From an uncultured Eubacteriales bacterium (GTDB taxonomy: Bacteria; Bacillota; Clostridia; UBA1381; UBA9506), in NCBI GenBank assembly GCA_900545185.1, contig UQYH01000058.1, positions 1 through 14,331 of the forward strand: a stretch of 14,331 bases of DNA. The letters run 5' to 3'. This document shows, in pieces, positions 6,342-13,040 of the stretch. Numbering within the stretch: the first letter of the stretch is position 1; the number at the start of each line of letters is the position of its first letter. A program made the position numbers and the translations under genes. The notes beneath the pieces were generated by a model that was not told where the DNA came from, searched no databases, and worked only from the letters and a program-made list of their open reading frames with translations.

Positions 6342-7499
6342 ATGCAAACGCCGGATATTTTACATCCGATTCAACCGCAGCAGCTTTCACCCAAGGACTA
6401 TTTTCGTTCGCTGGCGGCGGCCGCCTTGGATTGCGGCCTTCTGACCGAATCGAGAATCGGGCAGATGTATGCCGAACTGCCGGCGCTTTTGGCCGCGCTG
6501 GCCGAACTGCAAACGCAGGGCCAAAGCAGCTCTGTATCCGTCGAGACGGCCGAATCGCTGGCAGGCTCTGTTATGTTTGTCCTCGGTGTGCAGCTGAAAA
6601 GCTATCCCGCGCCCGAACAGGCCGCCCAAGCTTTGCAAACAGAAACGATGGAGACCTTATTTACAAAGGGGCTTTCGGCCGTGCGGCGCAAAATGGCTGT
6701 GGCGCGGCATTTGCAGCGGCGCATAGCCGACAATTTGCTGCATACGCCCAACGTGTTTTACCGCGCAACCGCCATTGACGGCATTAATGGCTTTTTTAGG
6801 CTGTATCAACCGCAGTTTGCGGCGCAGCTTGTTCACATCACGCTGGATTATCCCATTCTATCGGGTCGGCCGCCTTTAGACGGCATTGAATGTATTGAGG
6901 CTTATTTGCGCGATTTGGAAATTGAAAATTCGTTTTGTGTTTTATTCGATGCGCAGGATATTCACAATTTGTTATGCGGTCTGACGCGCGATTACCGCAG
7001 TTGTCCGATGAATTTGTTTGAACCGGTCTTGCTCTCGGCCTTGGGGCTTATGCTGTGCGGCCGATCGCCGCGCCGCCTGGATTTAACAGAGGCGGATGTG
7101 GCGCACATTGCGCGTATATTGGAGCATAAATCCGCAGCCGATATACAGACGCTTTTGGAAAATGCTCTGTCTGCTCTTGCCGGGCAGCTGCCCTTGCCGC
7201 TGCGCCTTTCGGGCTATGCGGCGCGTTGTTTTCCGTTTGTTGCGGCCGATTTGGCCGAGGCTGCCAAGCTGCACATGCTTCATGCGCGTTTTTTGGTGCC
7301 CAAGGCAGAGGAAAATGAGCCGCAGCTGACGGTTTCATACGGCGAGACCATGGCGGACGAGGCGTATAAAAAGCTTTTGGAGGGCATTTTACAGGCCGAA
7401 AGCAGTGATGAAAAAATACGCTTGATTGTATCGGCGGTTCACTCCCTGGCCGATTTAACGGAGATTGTATTGGACGCGGCGCTTGACGAGGAGGAATGA
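6342..7499 (+). CDS. DUF6179-family protein
   Basis: Product of 385 residues, probably cytosolic and mostly helical. The ATG at 6342 has AAAGGAG seven bases upstream; the frame is open further upstream but would overlap DUF6323. GQSSSVSVETAESLAGSVMF (about 64-83), the following YPAPEQAAQAL segment, and FYRATAIDGINGFFRLYQP (about 138-156) are the stretches that suggest DUF6179. There is no recognisable catalytic motif. The stop overlaps the next start by four bases (ATGA), so translation of the two is coupled. Function unknown; co-occurrence with DUF6323 suggests a shared complex or pathway. Confidence 0.75.
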   Translation: MQTPDILHPIQPQQLSPKDYFRSLAAAALDCGLLTESRIGQMYAELPALLAALAELQTQGQSSSVSVETAESLAGSVMFVLGVQLKSYPAPEQAAQALQTETMETLFTKGLSAVRRKMAVARHLQRRIADNLLHTPNVFYRATAIDGINGFFRLYQPQFAAQLVHITLDYPILSGRPPLDGIECIEAYLRDLEIENSFCVLFDAQDIHNLLCGLTRDYRSCPMNLFEPVLLSALGLMLCGRSPRRLDLTEADVAHIARILEHKSAADIQTLLENALSALAGQLPLPLRLSGYAARCFPFVAADLAEAAKLHMLHARFLVPKAEENEPQLTVSYGETMADEAYKKLLEGILQAESSDEKIRLIVSAVHSLADLTEIVLDAALDEEE

Positions 7500-7687
7500 A
7501 GCAATTGGTTAAGCTACTGCCACCGGCGGTGTTTGCCGCGCTTTTAATGCAATACCCCAACGATGATTTTTTAGAGCGCGAAAGCGAACAACGGCTGTTT
7601 CAGGCTTTGCAGCACAGGAAGGCCGCTCTGACAGATAAAGGGCGGCAAGAGTTGATGAGGTATCATATTGCGGATGAGGGGATGTAA
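7496..7687 (+). CDS. small conserved-looking protein, third gene of the DUF6323-DUF6179 operon
   Basis: A 63-residue product, not recognised. Its ATG overlaps the DUF6179 stop (ATGA) and uses GAGGAGGA inside the end of that gene as ribosome site, a strong sign of a real coupled gene. The N-terminal half is hydrophobic and helical (LVKLLPPAVFAALLMQY), the rest charged (ERESEQRLFQALQHRKAAL). The only candidate promoter is the one before DUF6323. It may be a helper subunit of the two upstream proteins; this is a guess from position alone. Confidence 0.7.
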   Translation: MKQLVKLLPPAVFAALLMQYPNDDFLERESEQRLFQALQHRKAALTDKGRQELMRYHIADEGM

Positions 7688-7781
7688 AAAAAGTCCGAAC
7701 CGCAAAAAGGGGATGCAAATCATAAAATCAGGCAAGGTAAGGCGTACTGAAATAAGATAATTATGTTGAAAAACTAAATTA

Positions 7782-7985
7782 TAATCCAATCCGGGGAGTT
7801 GTCAGAGGGGGATATTCCCCCTCTGACTTAAAAATGCGGTTTTCGCGGGCGTGTACCGCAAAAAACCGCTCCTATAAAGGGCTGGCGCGGTGAGCGCCGC
7901 GCGAGCGAAAGCCCTTATTCTCAAGCGAAAACTCTCAAAGAGAGATTTCGACTTGAAGCGTGTCGAAGAAGTCGACACGCTCAAC
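7782..7985. repeat. multi-hairpin intergenic repeat element, copy 2
   Basis: Near-identical copy of 3487-3685, same orientation. Hairpin 1 is one G/C pair longer (GTCAGAGGGGG/CCCCCTCTGAC), so both arms changed together and pairing is kept. It too sits between convergent genes, and its right edge overlaps the stop codon of the minus-strand DUF523 gene (7981-7983). The preceding 7688-7781 is AT-rich with no evident gene or terminator. Confidence 0.88.
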
Positions 7986-8442
7986 AAGTCCCTTCGTTTT
8001 TGATTGCTTCCAAAAGTGCCGCAATTTCACTTTCGCCGAATACGTGAATCCCGTTTTGCTGCAACAGCTCTGTGGTGATGCCGTTACCGGGAATCAGGGA
8101 TTTGGTAAACGTGCCGTCATATACAAAATCGCGGCCGCAAGAGGGGCTGCGTTCTTTTAAAACAGCGAAACGGCAACGATGCTTTTGGGCTAAGGCCAGC
8201 ACCGCTTCTGCACCGGCTCGGTAGGCCGCCGTTACATCGCGCCCGTCACGGCTGATGACGCGGTTGCCGCAAATTTCGGAAGGCTCGCGCGGAATGGGCA
8301 AACCGCCCATGGATTCGGGGCACACGGAAATACAACGAAAGCTTTTGCAAAGCGCCGTTACAGCCTCGTTCGGCTTGCTGCCGCCGTCATAGCGGCAGGG
8401 CTTGCCCAACAGACAGGCGCTGACCAAAATGGTATGCATCAT
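7981..8442 (-). CDS. DUF523-family cysteine-motif protein
   Basis: Product of 153 residues, normal for this family. Conserved family motifs are SACLLGKPCRYDG (residues 8-20, C10 and C16), VCPESMGGLPIPREPSEI (40-57, C41) and LKERSPSCG (95-103, C102). The spaced cysteines suggest metal or iron-sulfur binding, but no activity is established. ATG at 8442 with AGAGG upstream. It follows an 86-residue gene by 29 bp, so the two are probably co-transcribed from the promoter at 8818-8790. The stop codon and last bases lie in the repeat element, so the element may have replaced the original gene end; length and motifs appear complete. Confidence 0.88.
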   Translation of the reverse strand: MMHTILVSACLLGKPCRYDGGSKPNEAVTALCKSFRCISVCPESMGGLPIPREPSEICGNRVISRDGRDVTAAYRAGAEAVLALAQKHRCRFAVLKERSPSCGRDFVYDGTFTKSLIPGNGITTELLQQNGIHVFGESEIAALLEAIKNEGTC

Positions 8443-8471
8443 GAAACCTCTTTTCTGTTTTAATAGGCTCC

Positions 8472-8732
8472 CTATCGGGGTGTGGCAAGTGTTTGTTCCT
8501 CTAAAATGCGACCGTCCGAATCTGTAAACGTCACCGTAATGCGGCCGCCGGAGAAGGTAAGGCCGCAGCCGGCAAAATAGGGCGTATCAAAACGCGGTCT
8601 GGCGCCGGCAATTACGGGGCAGGGCTGCCCTAAATGGTCAAGCTCGCCGCCGGGGTAGCTTATAAATTGCTTAGGCACATGCCTGCACAGCATAAAATCG
8701 GGCTTTATATAACAGCCAAGCAGCTCAGGCAT
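8472..8732 (-). CDS. small hypothetical protein upstream of DUF523
   Basis: An 86-residue frame, not recognised. The sequence is rich in Gly/Pro (YPGGELDHLGQPCPVIAGARPRFD), has three cysteines and ends in a beta-strand-like stretch (GCGLTFSGGRITVTFTDSDGR). No signal peptide or membrane segment. The ribosome site is poor: only AAAGTCC precedes the ATG. Support comes from a good promoter 60 bp upstream and from the 29-bp spacing to DUF523. It could also be a fragment of a longer ancestral gene. Confidence 0.55.
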   Translation of the reverse strand: MPELLGCYIKPDFMLCRHVPKQFISYPGGELDHLGQPCPVIAGARPRFDTPYFAGCGLTFSGGRITVTFTDSDGRILEEQTLATPR

Positions 8733-8789
8733 ATGGACTTTGACTTTTGAATGCCTAAGCTTTATGTATGTATCTGTGGTATTGTATCT

Positions 8790-8818
8790 ATTGTATCACA
8801 TATTTAAGAGCTTGTCTA
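8790..8818 (-). promoter_or_regulatory. promoter of the small gene and DUF523
   Basis: Minus strand TAGACA (8818-8813), 17 bases, TACAAT (8795-8790). It lies directly beyond the terminator of the deacetylase gene. Confidence 0.65.
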
Positions 8819-8819
8819 T

Positions 8820-8875
8820 AAAAATAAGACCCCTGCTGCGTTGTATGCCATCATGTGCCGCATAGCAGGGGTCTT
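8820..8875 (-). terminator. rho-independent terminator of the deacetylase gene
   Basis: A 12-bp perfect stem (AAGACCCCTGCT 8826-8837 with AGCAGGGGTCTT 8864-8875) has a 26-base loop and is followed on the minus strand by ATTTTTAT. It starts eight bases after the deacetylase stop. Confidence 0.9.
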
Positions 8876-8883
8876 GTGTATTG

Positions 8884-9771
8884 TTACTGTTGGTAGCTCT
8901 CCCACAGCTGTTTTGCCGTCATAAACTCGGCACCCTCAGCTTTTAAAAGCTTAATCAGCGTATCCATTTCACGGATCGCGCCCTCACCGCAGTTATAGGT
9001 GATAAAATCATCCGGAATAACAGTTGCTTCGCCGAAGTGATAGCTCTTTTCGGCCGGGATAAATTCCCACGGATGGATATACAGGCAAATCACCGGCGGC
9101 AGGTTGCGTTCTTCAACAAATTTGCAGAAGCCGCGTACCTTATTCATGACGAACTCGGCGCCCTCGGTTCTGAACTGCGGCCACTGGTCGCGGTCACGCT
9201 CTAAGGGGGAGTCCTGGCTGGTCATAACCATATCGCAGAAGTTCGGGATTTCCAACAGCTTCATATCGCCCTTCTTTGTCCAGTCATCGTAAGACGGATG
9301 ATAGGGGGCAAACTGTTCGCGGTAAAAATACATGGGGTACGTTGCATCAGAGAGGTAGCCCAGCTTCTCCAGGGCATTGACAACGGCTGTCGAGCCCCAA
9401 AGACGCGGACAGCGGAAAGCAGTGGGATGCACGCCCGAAGCGGCTTCTACCCATTCGGTTGCCAGCTTGATGCGCGGAAAAACTTCATCCGGCAAAAGCG
9501 GCTTAACGCCGGGGATGGGGAACAGCTCATCGCCGACCGTTTCGTGGTACAGCGAATGTGCGCCAACCTCGTTGTTGCTGCCTGCAACCATTTTGGCAAT
9601 GTTCGGATTCTCTTTTGCGGCCTCACCCGTGAAAAAGAAGGTACCGGCTACGCCGTTTCTGTCGAACATATCCAGCAGAATGGGCACGCCCTTTTGTACG
9701 CTTTCGTAAAACGGGGTAAAGCTGCCGATGTCGGTCTCGGTATCAACACCGATAATAACCTTTGGATTCAT
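8884..9771 (-). CDS. NodB-like polysaccharide deacetylase family protein
   Basis: Product of 295 residues with a carbohydrate-esterase 4 (NodB) fold by motif. Visible motifs are GVDTETD (acid motif, D10/E12), FFFTGE (46-50), a metal-binding HSLYH (H72, H76), the RxP motif RCPRLW (R120, P122) and a late CLYIHPWEF (H233). No signal peptide, so it should act in the cytoplasm, unlike classical peptidoglycan deacetylases; PuuE-like amidase relatives act on small substrates. AAAGGAG stands 7 bases before the ATG at 9771. It is 456 bp downstream of the ASRT gene on the same strand and probably belongs to the same functional set, though the repeat-filled gap may separate transcription. Substrate unknown. 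Confidence 0.85.
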   Translation of the reverse strand: MNPKVIIGVDTETDIGSFTPFYESVQKGVPILLDMFDRNGVAGTFFFTGEAAKENPNIAKMVAGSNNEVGAHSLYHETVGDELFPIPGVKPLLPDEVFPRIKLATEWVEAASGVHPTAFRCPRLWGSTAVVNALEKLGYLSDATYPMYFYREQFAPYHPSYDDWTKKGDMKLLEIPNFCDMVMTSQDSPLERDRDQWPQFRTEGAEFVMNKVRGFCKFVEERNLPPVICLYIHPWEFIPAEKSYHFGEATVIPDDFITYNCGEGAIREMDTLIKLLKAEGAEFMTAKQLWESYQQ

Positions 9772-9852
9772 GATTGTTTCTCCTTTCTTCGGTTTTGTAG
9801 CAGCGGTGACGCCGTGAAAGAATGAACGGCACCGCGTTGCAAAACGGGCAGC

Positions 9853-9876
9853 AGCGTTCTCCGACGGGAGAACGCT
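9853..9876. other. perfect 10-bp hairpin upstream of the deacetylase gene
   Basis: AGCGTTCTCC, GACG loop, GGAGAACGCT. There is no T-tract on either side, so it is not a normal terminator. It lies about 80 bases ahead of the deacetylase start and would be in its 5' leader or form an operator. Confidence 0.6.
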
Positions 9877-9933
9877 TGCATATAATTTATATGATTACAT
9901 AGGGTGCACAGGTATGAATCGGGTTGTACTAAT

Positions 9934-9981
9934 GCTAACAGCCTTAGCTTGCATAGGCTGCGTTCTGTGCGGCTTTTTACA
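9934..9981. repeat. 48-bp direct repeat, copy 1
   Basis: Runs from GCTAACAGCC to TTTTTACA. It matches 10171-10218 at 47 of 48 positions (T/C difference in GCCYTAGC). Contains the inverted pair CAGCC/GGCTG. Confidence 0.9.
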
Positions 9982-10009
9982 GCATGCGGAGTTAGGAAAA
10001 AGGTGTGCA

Positions 10010-10087
10010 GAATGGACAAACTGAGCCAAGCTACGGCTTGGGGCACCCGAAGGCGTACAAAGGTACGCCGAGAGGCGAAGTTTGTTC
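10010..10087. other. potential three-way-junction fold
   Basis: ACAAACT (10016-10022) pairs with AGTTTGT (10079-10085) as a closing stem. Inside are two perfect hairpins: CCAAGC-TACG-GCTTGG (10026-10041) and GGCGTAC-AAAG-GTACGCC (10052-10069). The nested design suggests an RNA structure or a structured repeat. It is self-complementary on either strand, so the transcribed strand is unknown. Confidence 0.6.
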
Positions 10088-10112
10088 ATAGCAGTCTATG
10101 CATAAATTATAT

Positions 10113-10132
10113 AATTTGTTGTTAAACAAATT
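10113..10132. other. AT-rich inverted repeat
   Basis: AATTTGTT, GTTA, AACAAATT: a perfect 8-bp stem directly beside the right end of the 233-bp segment. Possible operator or weak hairpin; no more can be said. Confidence 0.4.
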
Positions 10133-10170
10133 TTCCAAACTCTTTAGCTATGTAATATAATTGCACAAAC

Positions 10171-10218
10171 GCTAACAGCCCTAGCTTGCATAGGCTGCGT
10201 TCTGTGCGGCTTTTTACA
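10171..10218. repeat. 48-bp direct repeat, copy 2
   Basis: Second copy, ten bases beyond the ASRT stop codon (that gene is read leftwards). With its left flank it can form a longer stem (GCACA-AACG ... CGTT-TGTGC around CAGCC/GGCTG) followed on the plus strand by T5. Confidence 0.9.
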
Positions 10219-10227
10219 ACTCCGACC

Positions 10228-10596
10228 CTAGCAGGAATAACCCATGACGGTATAAAACGCCATGTTTTGCTGGCGCGTATCCAGTCTGCCGTACTGTGCG
10301 ACGACGGGCACGTCACTTTCCAGGCAAATGGCATACTGAGTTTCACGCGGAATGGTAAAACCGACAAAATCGGTATCACAATTTGTCCGCAGGCAGCGAA
10401 CACGCTTTGCATCAACCGTTACCTTTAAATCGGTAATCGGATCACGGTCGTCAAAATAAAGTGTCATGTTCACGTGTGCCGGGGTGTCATTCATATTTAA
10501 AATGATAATGGATTCGTGCCCTTTCAGCTCAAAATCGCCGGCCGGCGGCATTTCAAGATCGGGGAAAACCCAAACGTTTTTACCTACCTGATTCAT
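10228..10596 (-). CDS. ASRT-superfamily (sensory rhodopsin transducer-like) protein
   Basis: A 122-residue protein resembling the Anabaena sensory rhodopsin transducer family, a small beta-rich fold thought to bind small molecules such as sugars. Recognised features are KNVWVFPDLEMPP (6-18), ELKGHESIIILNMND (23-37), LYFDDRDPI (46-54), IPRETQYAICLESDVPVVAQYGRLDTRQQNMAFYT (about 84-118) and a final MGY. Length is normal for the family. No rhodopsin gene is present. GGGAGGGG precedes the ATG; the gene follows the M24-like gene by 15 bp, so the two form an operon. Role inferred from context: a ligand-binding partner for the M24-like protein or the deacetylase. Confidence 0.85.
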   Translation of the reverse strand: MNQVGKNVWVFPDLEMPPAGDFELKGHESIIILNMNDTPAHVNMTLYFDDRDPITDLKVTVDAKRVRCLRTNCDTDFVGFTIPRETQYAICLESDVPVVAQYGRLDTRQQNMAFYTVMGYSC

Positions 10597-10611
10597 CTTA
10601 ACCCCTCCCGA

Positions 10612-11781
10612 TTAAAATTCCAGCTCGTGGATGGTGCCGATCTGCTCACTTAACAGATCAACGCCGGTTTCGGTAATGGCGATCGGCTTCTCCCAACGCA
10701 GACCGAAATCGCTGCCCATAACAAAGGTATCAATCTGGAAGGTCATGTTCTTTTGCAGCTTGTAATCGCTGATGGTTTCCATCCAGGGGGACTCAACCTC
10801 AATCAGACCCAAACCGTGGCAGGGGCCGTAGAAGTAGTTGTCGCGCTTGCCGTTGGCTTCAAAGAACTTAATAAAGTCTTTTGCAACATCACCGGAGATA
10901 ATGCCGGCCTTCAGCTGTTTTTCTGTCCACATGTGCGCTTCCAGACCAAACTCAACCAGCTCTTTCTTTTCGCCCGTCAGCTTACCCATGCTAATCGGCA
11001 TACCAATGCTGGGGGAGTAGCCGCAAACCTTGGCAGAAAGGTTCAGCTGCACAATGTCGCCCATCTGAATTTCTTTGTAAGAAGAACGGCTGATGGCGTG
11101 CTTTGTGCTCTTTTGGCTGAAGCAGTACATCGGCAGACCTTCATATTCCGCACCGTGCTCATAAATGGTTTTTTGTGCAATACCAACCAATTGCAGCTCG
11201 GTCATACCGGGACGGATGGCCTTGATAACCGCATCGGTTGCCTTTTGTGTGATGTGTGCGGCTTCACGCAGGCAGGCAATTTCATTGTCGGATTTTACAC
11301 TGCGCAGGGCAACCATAATATCATCGGCACGAACGATTTCGGCCTTGGGGTATGCGTTTTTCAGGCCTTCCATCATCACCAAATTGGTATCGAGCCATGC
11401 AGCCACACCGATTTTAATGTGCTCGCCGGTTACGCCCAGCTTTTTAAATACATCGTTGTAGGTTTGGGGCTTTAATTCGGGGTAAGCCGGGTTGGCGGAT
11501 TCTCTGTACTCATACAGTACAAAAACATCATCAATTACACCGAAGTCCGAAGCGAAGATTTCGCTTTCGGGGCCAACCATCAGGGCAACCTCGCCGGTTG
11601 CGGAAATGGCAACGCCGCAGCGCTCAAACACAGGCCAAAAGTTGCTGAAATAACGGGTGTTGGCATAATCGGCCTCGTTGCCGTTTACAACCAAAACGTC
11701 AAGACCCTTTTCGCGGATTTTGGCCGCTGCGTTTTTAACTCTTTGTTTATACTCCTCTAAGGGGATTTGGACTCTGCTCAT
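10612..11781 (-). CDS. M24-fold (creatinase/Xaa-Pro peptidase-like) protein with altered metal site
   Basis: A 389-residue creatinase-type 'pita-bread' protein: N-terminal domain about 1-160, M24 domain about 168-385. The normal M24 metal site has two Asp, one His and two Glu. Aligned by eye, the first Asp is N247 (QLNLSAKV), the second is S258 (GYSPSIGM), H322 is kept (GPCHGLGL), the first Glu is D351 (FQIDTFV) and the last Glu is kept as E364 (LRWEKPIAIT). H228, the usual active-site His region (STKHAISRSS), is present. Loss of two ligands argues against an ordinary metallo-aminopeptidase; metal-free creatinase shows that the fold can do other hydrolysis. CAGGAGG precedes the ATG. First gene of the operon with ASRT. 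Confidence 0.88.
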   Translation of the reverse strand: MSRVQIPLEEYKQRVKNAAAKIREKGLDVLVVNGNEADYANTRYFSNFWPVFERCGVAISATGEVALMVGPESEIFASDFGVIDDVFVLYEYRESANPAYPELKPQTYNDVFKKLGVTGEHIKIGVAAWLDTNLVMMEGLKNAYPKAEIVRADDIMVALRSVKSDNEIACLREAAHITQKATDAVIKAIRPGMTELQLVGIAQKTIYEHGAEYEGLPMYCFSQKSTKHAISRSSYKEIQMGDIVQLNLSAKVCGYSPSIGMPISMGKLTGEKKELVEFGLEAHMWTEKQLKAGIISGDVAKDFIKFFEANGKRDNYFYGPCHGLGLIEVESPWMETISDYKLQKNMTFQIDTFVMGSDFGLRWEKPIAITETGVDLLSEQIGTIHELEF

Positions 11782-11822
11782 TGTAAATACCTCCTGAAAA
11801 TGATATATGTAATTCTCTTTTC

Positions 11823-11851
11823 ATTGTAATATACTGCGAATCACTTGTCAA
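11823..11851 (-). promoter_or_regulatory. promoter of the M24-ASRT operon
   Basis: Minus strand TTGACA (11851-11846), 17 bases, TACAAT (11828-11823), about 40 bases before the M24 start codon. Confidence 0.85.
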
Positions 11852-11898
11852 CGAAATGAAAAAATTAAAATTTAAACGTTTCAATTTTAAAAAAGGGC

Positions 11899-11927
11899 TT
11901 GACAAAAGTAAAATTTTGTAGTAAAAT
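11899..11927 (+). promoter_or_regulatory. promoter of tRNA-Met
   Basis: TTGACA (11899-11904), 17-base spacer, TAAAAT (11922-11927). It ends 16 bases before the tRNA and diverges from the M24 promoter. Confidence 0.85.
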
Positions 11928-11943
11928 GTTATACGTTGCATGT

Positions 11944-12020
11944 GGCGGCATGGCTCAGTTGGCTAGAGCAAACGGTTCATACCCGTTAGGTCGGTGGTTC
12001 GAATCCACCTGCCGCTACCA
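11944..12020 (+). tRNA. tRNA-Met (CAU), elongator type
   Basis: 77 bases with encoded CCA. The acceptor stem is GGCGGCA/TGCCGCT with a G1-U72 wobble, the D-loop region reads GGCTCAGTTGGCTAGAGC, the anticodon stem-loop is AACGG-TTCATAC-CCGTT with anticodon CAT, and the T-arm is GGTGGTTCGAATCCACC. It matches the elongator tRNA-Met pattern of Firmicutes (also G1-U72). It is not the initiator, which has C1-A72 and three G-C pairs in the anticodon stem. Tm-Ile2 (CAU with lysidine) is less likely. Confidence 0.95.
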
Positions 12021-12022
12021 CG

Positions 12023-12053
12023 TCGGAATGGACTTCGCTCCATTCCGATTTTT
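12023..12053 (+). terminator. terminator of tRNA-Met
   Basis: 10-bp perfect stem TCGGAATGGA (12023-12032) / TCCATTCCGA (12039-12048), CTTCGC loop, then T5. It starts two bases after the CCA end. Confidence 0.9.
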
Positions 12054-12217
12054 CTTTGCAGAAAAATCAGTCATATGCTTCGTCATTCCTCCTTTATCGC
12101 AAAAGGTCACATTCGCGTCGGCTATTCGGTTGCAAGCGCCCTCATAACGCCTTTGGCTCATTACCAACCTTTTGCGAGTGTGCCTGCGGCGCGAATATCT
12201 CAATGGTTCGGCTTTTT
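12049..12217. other. non-coding tRNA-downstream unit A
   Basis: No convincing gene. Beyond the terminator, GATTTTTC can pair with GAAAAATC, so the terminator T-tract could be drawn into a second stem. Blocks such as TCCTCCTTTATCGCAAAAGG reappear in altered form about 200 bp on. Confidence 0.5.
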
Positions 12218-12416
12218 CACGTCGGAGCAAGCTTTATATCGCTTGCTCTGATTTTTTTTGTAAAAATCAGAGTTCGCTCATGTCGCTGCTCCTCCTCTTT
12301 CGCAAAAAGGCACGCTCGGCTCAACTGCTCAATTGTAAACGCGTTCGCGACGTTTCACTGTCGCTACCCCAGTTTCTCACACGCTCTTTTTTACACAAAA
12401 GCGGGATGGCCACTTG
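12218..12416. other. tRNA-less second copy of the tRNA-downstream unit (unit B)
   Basis: Starts with CACGTCGGA, the same bases that span the tRNA-Met CCA end and terminator start, but no tRNA precedes it. It has its own hairpin, TCGGAGCAAGC (12222-12232) / GCTTGCTCTGA (12241-12251), followed by T8, which then can pair with AAAAATCAG. CTCCTCCTCTTTCGCAAAAAGG aligns with unit A. The rest up to the AraC remnant shows no gene. Confidence 0.55.
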
Positions 12417-12995
12417 TTATTGAACCTTGTATTTTGACGGTAAACATCCCATATACAGTTTAAAAGTCTTTGTAAAAAACGACATATTTGTAAATCCGCA
12501 CATTTGCGCAGCGTCTGCCACAGATACTCCGTCAGAAATATATTCGGATGCTTTTTTACAACGGTAACTGTTAATATATTGCACAATTGTTTGGTTTGTT
12601 ACCTTTTTGAACTCACGCGATAAGCTGTATTTATCCACAAAAGCATTTTGCGATATCTCATCCAAAGACATTTTTCTTTCGTAATTTGTTCTTATAAATT
12701 TTATAGTTTCTTTTACTGCCTCAAATGAGTGTGCTTTTATTGCATATTTATTTTCCGAAAGCGTGTGTTTTTCCCGAAATTCAATTAACATTTTAAGCAG
12801 AATTTCATTCAGTTTGGCAATTCGTCATATATCTTCATAATTTTCATATATATCGCAAAGTGCTTTAAAGTGCTTTAAGAAGGTTTTACTTTTAATCTTG
12901 TGAGAAAATTTCAATGTGAGAGGATCTATATCAACCTGCCTGCAAAACCGTGTATCTATAATAAGGCAGGTATAAACTGCTCTGTTTGTCCAGTA
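12417..12995 (-). pseudogene. AraC-family transcription regulator remnant (frameshifted, 5'-truncated)
   Basis: The largest intact piece (12791-12417) carries a complete AraC DNA-binding domain: MSLDEISQNAFVDKYSLSREF then DGVSVADAAQMCGFTNMSFFTKTF, ending PSKYKVQ. Upstream the protein clearly continues in another frame: WTNRAVYTCLIIDTRFCRQ (from 12992) and LKHFKALCDIYENYEDIYDELP, then KLNEILLKM in the first frame. The switch falls at 12813-12817, where one A appears missing from a CCAAAC run (expected CCAAAAC). The CLIIDTRFC stretch resembles the end of the cupin sensor domain of AraC regulators; everything before it is gone, with a TAA at 12998-12996. The DNA is much more AT-rich than its neighbours, suggesting foreign origin. 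Almost certainly non-functional as a sensor. Confidence 0.82.
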
Positions 12996-13004
12996 TTAAA
13001 GGCA

Positions 13005-13037
13005 AGTAAAAATCGGTGCGCTGCGGCGCACCGATTT
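13005..13037 (-). terminator. terminator of the toxin-immunity operon
   Basis: 12-bp perfect stem AAATCGGTGCGC (13010-13021) / GCGCACCGATTT (13026-13037), TGCG loop, followed by TTTTTAC on the minus strand. It begins three bases after the immunity stop. Confidence 0.9.
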
Positions 13038-13040
13038 GGG

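Larger units (their letters stand above)
9880..10112. repeat. 233-bp segment bounded by inverted repeats, possible MITE-like element
   Basis: ATATAATTTAT (9880-9890) and its exact reverse complement ATAAATTATAT (10102-10112) bound a segment holding one 48-bp repeat copy and a complex fold. A CATAG block also recurs in inverted form just inside the left end and near the right end. No transposase and no clear target-site duplication are seen, and the ends are AT-rich, so mobility is uncertain. Confidence 0.4.

Noticed and set aside
7757..7785. TATAAT before repeat copy 2 as a promoter
   Set aside because: The only sequence at -35 distance is ATAATT, and no gene follows on the plus strand.
9934..10218. 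CRISPR array from the 48-bp repeats
   Set aside because: Only two copies with a 189-bp interval, and no cas genes in the window.
9768..10415. Minus-strand frames containing KSRTERSLCKL in the cassette spacer
   Set aside because: The shared peptide is only the translation of the 48-bp DNA repeat; no start signals.
10753..11475. 240-codon plus-strand frame within the M24 region
   Set aside because: Lies wholly opposite the M24-like gene, which has promoter, ribosome site and family motifs; this one has none.
12056..12463. Plus-strand frames after tRNA-Met
   Set aside because: Low-quality composition, no ribosome sites, and they cross two terminator hairpins.
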